Source of the DNA: Streptomyces xanthii
GTDB lineage: Bacteria > Actinomycetota > Actinomycetes > Streptomycetales > Streptomycetaceae
Assembly (NCBI RefSeq): GCF_014621695.1
Contig: NZ_CP061281.1
Span: 5,146,001 to 5,210,000, forward strand
Direction: 5' to 3'
DNA length: 64,000 nucleotides
Part shown: positions 1 to 8,166 of the stretch, in pieces
Layout of the letters: each line of letters starts with the position of its first letter
Position numbering within the stretch: the first letter of the stretch is position 1
Translations under genes and position numbers: made by a program
Notes under the pieces: model-generated
Told to the model about the DNA's origin: nothing
The model's input: the letters and a program-made list of their open reading frames with translations, nothing else
Databases searched by the model: none

Positions 1-1261
1 GGGCGTGACCGACCAGAACCTGCGCCGCGTGCAGCGGCCGCGCCGCCGCGTCGGCCGGGACGGCCCGCGCCATGTCCTGCGCCGACTCCGCGTAGTTCCA
101 CAGCCCGTCCGTGCACACCACGACCACCCCGGGCCGGTCCGGCTTGAACGAGGCGGTGTGCGGCTCCAGTTCGTACGCGTCCGCGCCGAGCCAGCCCGTG
201 ATCGCGTGGGCCCGCTCGTCGGCGTACGCCTCCGCCTCGTTCATCAGGCCGGCCGCCACCATCTGCGCCGCCCACGAGTCGTCCTCGGTGAGCCGGGCCG
301 CGGGCGCGGTCCGGTCGTCCGGCACCCAGTAGGCGCGCGAGTCGCCGACCCAGCCGACGACGAGCAGCTCCTTGGTGACGACGGAGCCGACGAAGGTGCA
401 GGCCGGCGCGTTCTGGTGCGGCTGGTGCTCGCGGGCCGTCTCGGGCTCCGCCGCCAGCGCGTTCACCGCGTCGGCCGCCGCCACGATCGCCTCGTGCAGC
501 GCCTGCTGCGGGTGCGTCCCGCGCGGCAGGGACTCGTGCAGCGCCTCGTTGGCCGCCCGGGACGCGGCCAGGGACGCGTCGTCCGGCCGGGTCGCCGAGG
601 ACACCCCGTCGCAGACCACGGCGACCACCGCGGGGGAGCCGTCGGGCAGCGCCGCCGACGACACCGCGAACGCGTCCTCGTTGCGGTGGTGGCGCAGGCC
701 CCGGTCGCTGACCGCGGCGACCGCGCCCAACTCCTGCTCCATGTGGTCGCGTTCGCGCGGCTGGGCGTGCCCGCAGTTCTCGCAGTAGCCGTCCGGGTCG
801 ACCTGCCCGGACCGGCACGCCACGCACAGCTTGGTGCCGGCCGGCGGCGTCGCCGCCTCCAGCTCCTGCGTCGTCGCCGTCCGCGGGTCGGGCGCCGCGA
901 GCCGGAAGTCCTCACCGGAGTCGTCGGCCGCCGCGTCGGGCCCGTCGAAGCGGACCGCCGTGGGCAGTTCACCGCCCGCCGAGTCCGTGCCCTCCAGATC
1001 GGTCGGCAGATGCACCGGCGCGGGAGTGTCCGAGCTGTCCACCTCCTGCGCGGCCGGCCACTCCACGGAGGCGGCCCCGGGCTCGCTCTCCGCCTCGTTC
1101 TCCGGCCCGAGGTCGGGTGCGGCCATCGTCAGCGTCGGCCGGTCGTCCGGCCCCGCCGACAGGTCGTACCCGCACGCGCCGCAGAAGCGGTCGCTCTCCT
1201 CGAGCGGTTCCGCGCAGCTGGGACACACTGACATGGCGGCCGCCTTCTGCGTCTGCGACAT
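1..1261 (-). CDS. PP2C-family Ser/Thr protein phosphatase with N-terminal zinc ribbons (3' end cut by window edge)
   Basis: The last gene of the pknG-like operon removes phosphate from Ser/Thr residues, most likely those phosphorylated by the kinase just upstream (inference). Two zinc ribbons lie at the N terminus: CPSC...CGAC (residues about 13-30) and CVAC...CENC (about 146-167). A PP2C catalytic domain follows. It shows the metal-binding motifs RNEDAF, VVCDGVSS, GDSRAYW and VVVCTDGLWNY, so all the key Asp residues appear intact. About 420 residues are visible and the stop lies beyond base 1. The ATG at 1261 is four bases past the kinase stop. A second ATG at 1234 has a better AAGG ribosome site and may be the true start. 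No membrane segment is visible, so it should be cytoplasmic. The zinc ribbons match the type found on the kinase, which suggests a shared partner or target. Confidence 0.9.
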   Translation of the reverse strand, partial: MSQTQKAAAMSVCPSCAEPLEESDRFCGACGYDLSAGPDDRPTLTMAAPDLGPENEAESEPGAASVEWPAAQEVDSSDTPAPVHLPTDLEGTDSAGGELPTAVRFDGPDAAADDSGEDFRLAAPDPRTATTQELEAATPPAGTKLCVACRSGQVDPDGYCENCGHAQPRERDHMEQELGAVAAVSDRGLRHHRNEDAFAVSSAALPDGSPAVVAVVCDGVSSATRPDDASLAASRAANEALHESLPRGTHPQQALHEAIVAAADAVNALAAEPETAREHQPHQNAPACTFVGSVVTKELLVVGWVGDSRAYWVPDDRTAPAARLTEDDSWAAQMVAAGLMNEAEAYADERAHAITGWLGADAYELEPHTASFKPDRPGVVVVCTDGLWNYAESAQDMARAVPADAAARPLHAAQVLVGHA

Positions 1262-1265
1262 CAAC

Positions 1266-3947
1266 TCACACCCACGTCCGGGGGCGGTAACGGTTGGCCC
1301 GCTCCACCAGTTCGATCCTCTCCTCGCCCCGCCGGGCGAGCCTGGCCAGTGTCCGGTACGAACGCTCCAGGCCCAGGCGCAGGCCGCGCTCGTCCAGGTC
1401 GCTGCCGAGCACCGCCGCACGGGCGGGGGCCTGCGGCGGAGCGGAACCCTGCCTACCGGAGAGTACCCAGTCCAGCGCCGTACCGAGGACCTCGGTGGAC
1501 AACTCCTCGCGGCGCACGGCGTCCAGGCCGAACGCGTCGAGCGCCTCCACCTGCCCGGCCGCCGCCGTCAGATCCCCCAGCAGCGGGTCCCCCTGCGGGG
1601 CGCCCCCCGCCGTCCGGCCGCGCAGCCGGGCCCGTACGGCGGCGACCCGCGCCGCCGTGTAGTGGATCGACGCCTCCGGCACCGACTCCAGGGTGCGCAC
1701 CGCGCCGCCCCGGTCCCCGGCCGCCCACTGCACGCGGGCGAGACCGAACGCGGCGCTCACATAACTCGGGTCCGTCGCCCACACGAGGCGGTAGTACTCC
1801 GCCGCGTTGTCCAACTGGCCGAGCACCTCCGCGCACACGCCGAGCGCCAGCTTCGGCGCCGGCTCGCCCGGGAACGCGTCGTAGATCGCGTCGAACGACA
1901 GCGCCGCGTTCGCGTGGTCGCCCGTCGCGAGCGCCGCCACGCCCCGGTACCAGACCACCCGCCAGTCGTCCGGATGGTCCGCCTCCAGCGCTGTCAGGCC
2001 CCGGTGCGCCGAGTCCATCTCGCCCATCTCCAGGCGGGCCCGCAGCTCGCGCAGGCGCAGCTCCAGGGAGCCGGTCGGCGCCGCGTGCAGCGCCGCGATC
2101 AGCTCGGCGGGCGCCGACGCCATCAGGCCCGCCAGGAACCCGGCGTTCGGATCGCCCGGGTCGACCCGCGGCACCGGCAGGGCCAGCGCCGTGGCGGCCG
2201 CCGCGAGGGGGCGCACCAGCTCGGCCGGGGACGGCGGGAGCGCGGGGCGGTCCGGGGCCGCGGGCAGCGCCGCCGCACCGGACCCGCGCCGCCGGCGCTC
2301 GGGCACGGTGCGCACCCCGAGCCGCGACACGTCCCCGTCCAGGACGCGGAACAGCTCGGTGTCCGTGACCTTCACCTCGGGGCCGAACAGGGTGGAGAGC
2401 GCGGGCCGGGGCCGGTTCGTCTGCAGCGCCACGACCTCGCGCAGCACGCCCGTCAGCTGCTCCGCCATCTCCTGCGCGGACGCGAACCGGCGCGCCGGGT
2501 CCGGGTCCGTGGCCCGCACGAGGAGCCGGTAGAAGGACTCGTAGCGGCGGAAGACCTCGATGGTGTCCGGATCCGGCAGGGAGTCCACGAACACGTTCGT
2601 GTAGCCCTGGAAGTCGAAGGTCAGCACGGCGAGCGTGCGGGCCACCGTGTAGAGGTCGGAGGCGACCGACGGGCCGAGCTCGGCGACCTCCGGCGCCTGG
2701 TATCCGACCGTGCCGTAGATCGCCGACTCGTCGTCGTCCATCCGCCGGACCGCGCCCATGTCGATGAGCTTGAGCTGGTCCTCGGTCTGGATCGCGTTGT
2801 CGACCTTGAAGTCGCAGTACAGGAGATTGCGGCTGTGCAGGTGACCGAGCGCCTCCAGGGCCTCGATCCCGTACGCGCACGCCTGCTCCACCGGCAGCGG
2901 GTCCCGCTTGCCGTCCGGGGTGCGCCGCTCGTTGGCGATCTCCTTGAGCGACTTGCCGCCCACGTACTCCATGACGATGTAGCCGTCCATGGAGCCGGTG
3001 CGCTGGTCGAGGTGCTCGACGAAGTTGTAGATCCGCACGATGTTGCTGTGCTCGATCTCCGCCAGGAAGCGGCGCTCCGAGATCGCCGCCGCCATCGCGT
3101 CCTGGTCACCCGTGTCGAGCAGGCCCTTCAGGACCACCCAGCGGTCCGACACCGCGCGGTCGATCGCCAGGTACACCCAGCCGAGACCGCCGTGCGCCAG
3201 ACAGCCCACGACCTCGTACTGGCCGTGCACGATGTCGCCCGCGGCCAGCTTCGGCACGAACGAGTACGGGTGCCCGCACTTGGTGCAGAACCCTTCCGTC
3301 CGGCCCGGCCGGTCACCGCGCGCCCGGCCCACCGGCGCCCCGCAGTCCGAGCGCGAGCAGAATCGCTTCCGCTCGGGCACCTCGGGATGCTTCTGCACCA
3401 TCGCGCGCGGGTCGGGCCGCGGCACGTCCGGCACCCGCACCAGACCGGCGCCCAGCCGAGCCCGGCCCGAACTGCTCGCCGAGGCGCCCGAACTGCGCAC
3501 CGACACCGACCGCGACGTCGAACTCCCCGACAGCGAACGCGAGAGCCGGCCCGACACCGAGCGGCGCGACTGCGAGGACCGCGACGAGGTCCGCGACGAC
3601 GCCCGCGCGCTCGACGAGCTCTGCGAACCGCGCGAACCGCCGCCCGCGATCCCGGTCGGCGGCGACGACACCATCCCGTTCGCCGCGACCACCGGGGCCA
3701 GCCCGCACGTGTCGCAGTACAGCTCGCCGCCGCCCACGTCCTCGTACCGGCCGCCGCAGCCGGGCCGCTGACAGGTGCCCGGAGGGCGGGGCGCGGGCGA
3801 CGCCGAGGCGTGCGTCGCCGCACTGCGCGACGACCCCTCCGACAGGGCGCCCGCGGGCGCCGCCGGCTTGAGGCCGCACGTGTCGCAGTACAGCTCCCCG
3901 CCCATGTCCTCGTAACTGCCCGTGCAACCGGGCCGCGTGCACTTCAC
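1266..3947 (-). CDS. pknG: PknG-type serine/threonine kinase with zinc ribbons, rubredoxin-like module and TPRs
   Basis: This 893-residue cytoplasmic kinase matches the PknG layout with additions. Two CxxxxC...CDTC zinc ribbons lie at residues 3-23 and about 59-82. A Ser/Arg-rich linker runs from about 100 to 160, followed by the PknG rubredoxin-like pair CSRSDC and CTKC (about 197-224). The kinase domain starts near 240. It has the ATP-binding Lys274 (VVLKGL), the catalytic Asp379 in a non-HRD loop (LLYCDFKVDN) and the Mg-binding Asp396 (LIDMGAVRR). A TPR-like region fills the C terminus. PknG in mycobacteria phosphorylates the FHA protein GarA to control glutamate and TCA flux. No garA is visible here. 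The GTG start is preceded by a strong GGAGGGGGGAG and lies two bases past the upstream stop. The two extra zinc ribbons and the Ser-rich linker are not in mycobacterial PknG as I remember it. Confidence 0.9.
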   Translation of the reverse strand: MKCTRPGCTGSYEDMGGELYCDTCGLKPAAPAGALSEGSSRSAATHASASPAPRPPGTCQRPGCGGRYEDVGGGELYCDTCGLAPVVAANGMVSSPPTGIAGGGSRGSQSSSSARASSRTSSRSSQSRRSVSGRLSRSLSGSSTSRSVSVRSSGASASSSGRARLGAGLVRVPDVPRPDPRAMVQKHPEVPERKRFCSRSDCGAPVGRARGDRPGRTEGFCTKCGHPYSFVPKLAAGDIVHGQYEVVGCLAHGGLGWVYLAIDRAVSDRWVVLKGLLDTGDQDAMAAAISERRFLAEIEHSNIVRIYNFVEHLDQRTGSMDGYIVMEYVGGKSLKEIANERRTPDGKRDPLPVEQACAYGIEALEALGHLHSRNLLYCDFKVDNAIQTEDQLKLIDMGAVRRMDDDESAIYGTVGYQAPEVAELGPSVASDLYTVARTLAVLTFDFQGYTNVFVDSLPDPDTIEVFRRYESFYRLLVRATDPDPARRFASAQEMAEQLTGVLREVVALQTNRPRPALSTLFGPEVKVTDTELFRVLDGDVSRLGVRTVPERRRRGSGAAALPAAPDRPALPPSPAELVRPLAAAATALALPVPRVDPGDPNAGFLAGLMASAPAELIAALHAAPTGSLELRLRELRARLEMGEMDSAHRGLTALEADHPDDWRVVWYRGVAALATGDHANAALSFDAIYDAFPGEPAPKLALGVCAEVLGQLDNAAEYYRLVWATDPSYVSAAFGLARVQWAAGDRGGAVRTLESVPEASIHYTAARVAAVRARLRGRTAGGAPQGDPLLGDLTAAAGQVEALDAFGLDAVRREELSTEVLGTALDWVLSGRQGSAPPQAPARAAVLGSDLDERGLRLGLERSYRTLARLARRGEERIELVERANRYRPRTWV

Positions 3948-3949
3948 GG

Positions 3950-5272
3950 CTACGGCTCCCCCCTCCGGTCCGTGGGCGCGGCCCCCGCGGGCCCGCCCGG
4001 TGACGACAGCGCCTCGGCCGCCGCCCGCTGATAGCGCAGCACCGCCGCCTCGGCCGCCCGCAGATCGCAGGGCGCGCTCCACAGCATGCGGCGCGCCGCG
4101 TCGTACCGCTCCACCAGGAACGGATCCTCCGCGTAACCGAGCCGCGCCACCTTCGCCTTGTACGCGTCCAGGCGGCCGCGCAGCTCCGCGCGCACCGCCA
4201 GCGGCGCCGTCACCGCCGTCAACGACTCGCGGGCACGCAGCAGTTCGTCCTCCGCCTTCGACTCCAGGGACTCGAGCAGCGGCGAGAGGCGGTGCCACTG
4301 GCCGTGCCGCCGGTAGTCGGCCGCCGCGGCGAGCTGCTCCTGGAGGGCCGTCGGCGGGCCCGACACCGCGGGCACCTCCGACGCGGCGATCTTCGCGAGG
4401 ACCTCCCCGCGCGCCGACCGCGCCTCCGCGAGCGTGCGGTCCGCCCGCGACAGCACGTCCCGCAGCTTGCCGAGCCGCGCCTCCGCGTCCTGCCGGACCG
4501 TCAGCACGGCCTCGATCTCCCGGCGCACCTCGTCGAGCGCCCGCGCCTGCCGGTCGTACGCCGCCGTGTCCGGACGGCCGCCGCCCGGCGCCGAACTCCC
4601 CGGCGCCTTCTGCCAGTACGCGAGCGGGTCCGACACCACCTCGGAGCGCAGCCGGGTCAGCGCACCGGTGATCCGCTCCAGGTCGTCGCCCGCCGGATGC
4701 TCACCGGGACGCACCCCCACCGAGTGCGCCAGCTGGCGGGTGCGCCCCAACTCGGCCGCGAGCAGGTCTATCCGGGCGGGCAGCGCCGACCAGACGGCGT
4801 CCGCGGCCACCACCATGTCCAGGGAGGACGCGTACAGCTCGTTCATCCGCTCCACGAGCGCGGCCAGCGTGAACCGCTCCGACAGCTTCGCCGGACCCGT
4901 GATCGACGACGGCGCGGAGCCGCCCGCGCCCGAGGCCACCGTCACGCACTCGCCGCGCAGCAGCTCGGTCAGCTCCACCAGATCGTCCCGGCTGGACCAG
5001 CGGCGCCGCGACCGGATCTCCCGCGCCGTGCGCAGCGTGCCCGCGTACGCGTCGAAGTACGTCCACAACAGCGTGATCGCCTGCTCGGCCGACGCCCAGC
5101 GGTCCCGGGTCGTCCCGGTCAGCTCGGCGCCCTCCAGCAGGCGGCGTCCCGCGTGGTCCTGGAGCGCGAGCAGCGAGGTCTCGACCGCCTCGTGCTCGGC
5201 GCCGAGCCGGGCCAGGGCACGGTCCACCTCGTCCCGGTCCATCACCGGACCAGGGGGTCCCGCGTCGCCCAT
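3950..5272 (-). CDS. helical protein of unknown function in the pknG operon
   Basis: A 440-residue protein that I do not recognise. It has no signal peptide and no membrane segment, so it is probably cytoplasmic. The composition is rich in Ala, Arg, Leu and Glu. Long stretches look helical, with coiled-coil potential from about residue 200 onward (for example VLTVRQDAEARLGKLRDVL). No catalytic motif is evident. The ATG at 5272 has a GAGAGGTG ribosome site six bases upstream. The stop is two bases before the kinase start and the upstream gene ends 37 bases away, so it is cotranscribed with the sensor and kinase genes. By position it could be a scaffold or adaptor between the membrane sensor and the kinase (inference only). 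The mycobacterial glnX-glnH-pknG set has no counterpart that I recall. Confidence 0.8.
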   Translation of the reverse strand: MGDAGPPGPVMDRDEVDRALARLGAEHEAVETSLLALQDHAGRRLLEGAELTGTTRDRWASAEQAITLLWTYFDAYAGTLRTAREIRSRRRWSSRDDLVELTELLRGECVTVASGAGGSAPSSITGPAKLSERFTLAALVERMNELYASSLDMVVAADAVWSALPARIDLLAAELGRTRQLAHSVGVRPGEHPAGDDLERITGALTRLRSEVVSDPLAYWQKAPGSSAPGGGRPDTAAYDRQARALDEVRREIEAVLTVRQDAEARLGKLRDVLSRADRTLAEARSARGEVLAKIAASEVPAVSGPPTALQEQLAAAADYRRHGQWHRLSPLLESLESKAEDELLRARESLTAVTAPLAVRAELRGRLDAYKAKVARLGYAEDPFLVERYDAARRMLWSAPCDLRAAEAAVLRYQRAAAEALSSPGGPAGAAPTDRRGEP

Positions 5273-5309
5273 CGATCACCTCTCGCTGTTCGTCGTGCCG
5301 GTGTGCGGG

Positions 5310-6347
5310 TCACTTGTACTTCGGGGCGGGCGGCCCGTCGGACGCGCCGAGCGCCGGCTTGAGCCAGAAGTCGTACGACTTCTGCCAGCCGCCGTCCTCG
5401 CGGTAGTCCTCCAGCACCTTGTTGACCCGGCGCACCAAACCGTCCGCGTCCTTCTTCATCGCGACGCCGTAGTACTCCTCGGTGAACGGGTCGCCCTTCA
5501 GCTCCACCGTCGGGTCCTGCGCGGCCTGGCTCGCCGCGAGCGCGCCGTCGGTCACCACCGCGTCGACCTCGCCGAGCTGCAGCCGCACCAGGCAGTCCAG
5601 CTGGTTCGGCACCGTCGTCGAGATGTCGGCGCTGGCCGGCAGCTTGCCGGACTTCTTCGCGGTGTCCAGCGTGTCGAAGGCGGTCGAACCGGTCGCCGTG
5701 CAGATCCGCTTGTCCGCGAGCGACGGACCGAAGCCCTTGATGTCCTTGTCGGTCTTCGGAGCGAGGACCTGCTGGCCCGTCTGGAAGTACGCGGTCGAGA
5801 ACGCCACGTCCTTCAGCCGCTCACAGCTGATCGTCATCGTGCGCACGACCATGTCGACGTCGCCGCGCTGGATCGCCGGGATCCGCTCGTTCGTCGGGAT
5901 GGCCTTGAGACGCACCGCGCTCGGGTCGCCGAGGATCTCGCCCGCGATCTCGTGCGCGAGATCGATGTCGAAGCCCTCCAGCTCGCTCTTCTTGTCCTGG
6001 TTGTTGGGATCGCGGTAGCCCCAGCGGTAGCTGTTCTGGTCGACGCCGACCGACAGATAGCCGCGGTCCTTGATCTCCCGCACGGCGTCCCCGGACTCGT
6101 CGCCGCTCGGACGCAGGCTGCGCTCCGGCTCCTTGCCGTCCACGCCCGCCTCGCAGTCCGTCGCCCGCGCCTGCGTGCCGTCGGCCACGCCCGCCGAGCC
6201 CATGCCCGCGCCGTCGGCCGGCGCCGCCGTGCGCTGCGTCAGGGGGAGCAGCAGCGCGAACACCGCCGTCAGGGCGCACACCACCGCCATCGCCGCCACG
6301 CCGCCCCAGCCGCGCAGACTCACCCCGCGCGTCCGTCGCTCGTCCAT
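5310..6347 (-). CDS. glnH: GlnH-like glutamate/aspartate-type periplasmic binding protein, membrane anchored
   Basis: A 345-residue SBP_bac_3 family binding protein for a polar amino acid, probably glutamate or aspartate. One N-terminal hydrophobic segment (about residues 14-33, MAVVCALTAVFALLLPL) is followed by a low-complexity linker and then the binding domain from about 70 (RGYLSVGVDQNSYRWGYRD, EGFDIDLAHEIAGEI). There is no clear lipobox, so the segment looks like an uncleaved anchor, unlike the lipoprotein GlnH of mycobacteria as I recall it. No ABC permease or ATPase gene adjoins it, which favours a sensing role over transport. The ATG at 6347 follows a GAGAGGGGGTG ribosome site and is 14 bases from the upstream stop. 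It probably delivers ligand to the membrane protein encoded just upstream, as GlnH does to GlnX. Confidence 0.85.
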   Translation of the reverse strand: MDERRTRGVSLRGWGGVAAMAVVCALTAVFALLLPLTQRTAAPADGAGMGSAGVADGTQARATDCEAGVDGKEPERSLRPSGDESGDAVREIKDRGYLSVGVDQNSYRWGYRDPNNQDKKSELEGFDIDLAHEIAGEILGDPSAVRLKAIPTNERIPAIQRGDVDMVVRTMTISCERLKDVAFSTAYFQTGQQVLAPKTDKDIKGFGPSLADKRICTATGSTAFDTLDTAKKSGKLPASADISTTVPNQLDCLVRLQLGEVDAVVTDGALAASQAAQDPTVELKGDPFTEEYYGVAMKKDADGLVRRVNKVLEDYREDGGWQKSYDFWLKPALGASDGPPAPKYK

Positions 6348-6361
6348 CACCGCACCCCCTC

Positions 6362-7810
6362 TCACCGGTACTCCGAAAGCCGGCGCCCGATGCCGAGCAC
6401 GGCGGCCGCCGCCGCGAGCACCGCGAGGACCGCCGAGCCGACCACGAGACCCGTCATCGCGTCCCGTCCGTCGCCCGCGTACGTGTCGAACTGCTCCTGC
6501 TCGTGCGCCAGCGCCTTGTCGAGGCTCTGGTCGACCTGGTCGAAGCACTCACCCGTCGGCTTCTCCTGCTTCGAACCGATGATCTTGTCGAGGGCGCCCT
6601 GGTAGTTGCCGGAGTCGTCCTGCGCGCGGGCGTCCTCGTGGCGCTTCAGCCATTCCTTCATGCCGCTGTTCGCGGTGCCGACCGGGGTACGGCCCGAGGC
6701 GTCGTCGGCGAGCGACGCGGCCTCCTTCAGCCGGCCGCCGAGCAGGTCCATCTGCTTCTGGAAGTCGACGTCGTACTTGTCCTTGGTCTCGCCCTGCACG
6801 GACACCGTCTCGGCGCCACGGCTGACCAGCGTCAGGTTCTCGTTGCCCCGCGCCTTCAGGGAGGCGATGCTCGCGTCGTGCAGCACGTTCAGCGAGCGAA
6901 CCCCGTGGTCGTACGAGGAGTCGAGGCCGCTGCGCGCCACCGTGTGACCCACCACCAGCCACAGCAGCACCACCGTCGTCGCGGCGGTCGCGCCGAGCAG
7001 GCCCTGGTTGAACACCCGGTTCGTCCGACGGTAGTTGCGGCGCTGGGCCCAGCCGAGGGCGCCGAGCGCGACGACGCCGAGCGCGATCGCGATCCACGGG
7101 TACGGGGTCGCCGCGTCGTAGTCGTCCCGCAGCCGCTGGTTCTCCTTCGTGTACAGGTCCTCGGCGGCCGGGAGCATCTCGGTCTGCATCTTCTGGTTCG
7201 CGTACCGCAGATACGCGCCGCCCAGCGGGAAACCCTGCCGGTTGTTGGCGCGGGCGCGCTCGATGAGGCCCTTGTACTGGGGCAGCAGCGTGTTCAGACG
7301 CGCGATCGTGCGGGCCGAGGGCGTGTCGGGATCGGTGCTGGCCGCGGCCCGCACCAGCTTGTCGGCGGCCCGGCGGATGTCCTTCTCGTACCGGTCGCGC
7401 ACCGCCGCCGGTTCCTGGCCCCCCGCCAGGAACCCGCTGGACGCGGCGGTGTTCGCGTCCGCGAGCGAGCGGTAGATGTCGGCGGCGTCGGCGCTCAGCG
7501 GCTGGCTGGAGTGCAGCACGTCGTCCGCGGCGCTCGAACGGTCCGTCATCTGCCAGGCCGTCGTCGCGCCGAACGCGACGACGAGCAGGGCGAGTACGGC
7601 ACCGATGATGCGGAGCCGGCCCGGCTCCGTGATCGCGGCCGCCTTCAGGCGGTCGACGCCCTCCGCCCAGGCCGTGCGTCGCGGCGGGGCCGGGGCCGTG
7701 GGGGGTGCCGGGGCGTTCGTCGGTGGGGCCGGGGACGGGCCGCCCCGGGTCTGTGGCGGCACGCTCGGCATCGTCGGCGGAGCCGCGCTCCCGTTCGGCG
7801 GGTGTGTCAC
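6362..7810 (-). CDS. glnX: GlnX-like multi-pass membrane sensor protein
   Basis: The first gene of the kinase operon encodes a 482-residue membrane protein. A Pro/Ala-rich cytoplasmic N terminus (about 60 residues) leads into the first membrane segment (RIIGAVLALLVVAFGATTAW). A mostly helical outer loop comes next, then a central hairpin of two segments (WIAIALGVVALGALGW; TTVVLLWLVVGHTVA), a second helical outer loop, and a last segment near the C terminus (GLVVGSAVLAVLAAAAAVLG). In Mycobacterium, GlnX is the membrane partner of GlnH and acts upstream of PknG. I assign the gene from this topology and gene order, not from strong sequence recall. The GTG at 7810 has a strong GGGGGAGGGG ribosome site. 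An ATG at 7825 in the same frame has none. The operon promoter should lie within 7811-7980. Confidence 0.7.
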   Translation of the reverse strand: MTHPPNGSAAPPTMPSVPPQTRGGPSPAPPTNAPAPPTAPAPPRRTAWAEGVDRLKAAAITEPGRLRIIGAVLALLVVAFGATTAWQMTDRSSAADDVLHSSQPLSADAADIYRSLADANTAASSGFLAGGQEPAAVRDRYEKDIRRAADKLVRAAASTDPDTPSARTIARLNTLLPQYKGLIERARANNRQGFPLGGAYLRYANQKMQTEMLPAAEDLYTKENQRLRDDYDAATPYPWIAIALGVVALGALGWAQRRNYRRTNRVFNQGLLGATAATTVVLLWLVVGHTVARSGLDSSYDHGVRSLNVLHDASIASLKARGNENLTLVSRGAETVSVQGETKDKYDVDFQKQMDLLGGRLKEAASLADDASGRTPVGTANSGMKEWLKRHEDARAQDDSGNYQGALDKIIGSKQEKPTGECFDQVDQSLDKALAHEQEQFDTYAGDGRDAMTGLVVGSAVLAVLAAAAAVLGIGRRLSEYR

Positions 7811-7980
7811 TCGCCCCTCCCCCATGGTCGTCCGGTCGCCGCGATTATCGCTGCCGCGGTGGGCATCCGCACAGGGCTTCCCTGGATCTTGTGTGAACCC
7901 CCCGCTGTGGAACACGTGATCGGGCGCTCCGCGGTTCCGTCCGACCACGCGCCGTGGCCCCACCGGTCCGTCGCCGCCTG

Positions 7981-8159
7981 CGGGCCGGTGGGGGCTGACC
8001 GCGCAGTTCCCCGCGCCCCTGGAGATGCGCACTTCGTGCGCGATCTCAGGGGCGTTCATGCATCGGGGAAATGCGCCCGAAGGGCATGCATTTCAGGGGC
8101 GCGGGGCTGTGTCGATATGCGGCTCCGCCGCGTGGGCGCGACCAGCCCCCACCGGCCCG
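7981..8159. repeat. long intergenic inverted repeat, copy A
   Basis: The 356-base gap between csnK (ends 8167) and the glnX-like gene (starts 7810) holds nested inverted repeats. A 16-base outer arm at 7981-7996 pairs perfectly with 8144-8159. An inner 12-base arm (CCCCGCGCCCCT, ending at 8020) pairs with 8095-8106. The core GCGCAGTTCCCCGCGCCCC (from 8001) is shared with copy B at 37,981. I recall this core as a dispersed intergenic element in many Streptomyces genomes. The transcript could fold into a long cruciform-like hairpin and may end csnK transcription. The remaining bases, 7811-7980, should contain the promoter of the kinase operon, but no clear -35/-10 pair stands out. Confidence 0.75.
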
Positions 8160-8166
8160 CGGACGG

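Noticed and set aside
831..4031. Long plus-strand open frame across the kinase gene
   Set aside because: It is antisense to pknG, its product is low-complexity Arg/Pro/Ala-rich, and it lacks any domain. High G/C in the third position of the real gene creates stop-free frames.
7981..8159. Repeats in the gap before glnX read as a CRISPR array
   Set aside because: They form nested inverted repeats with no regular repeat-spacer pattern, and no cas genes are present.
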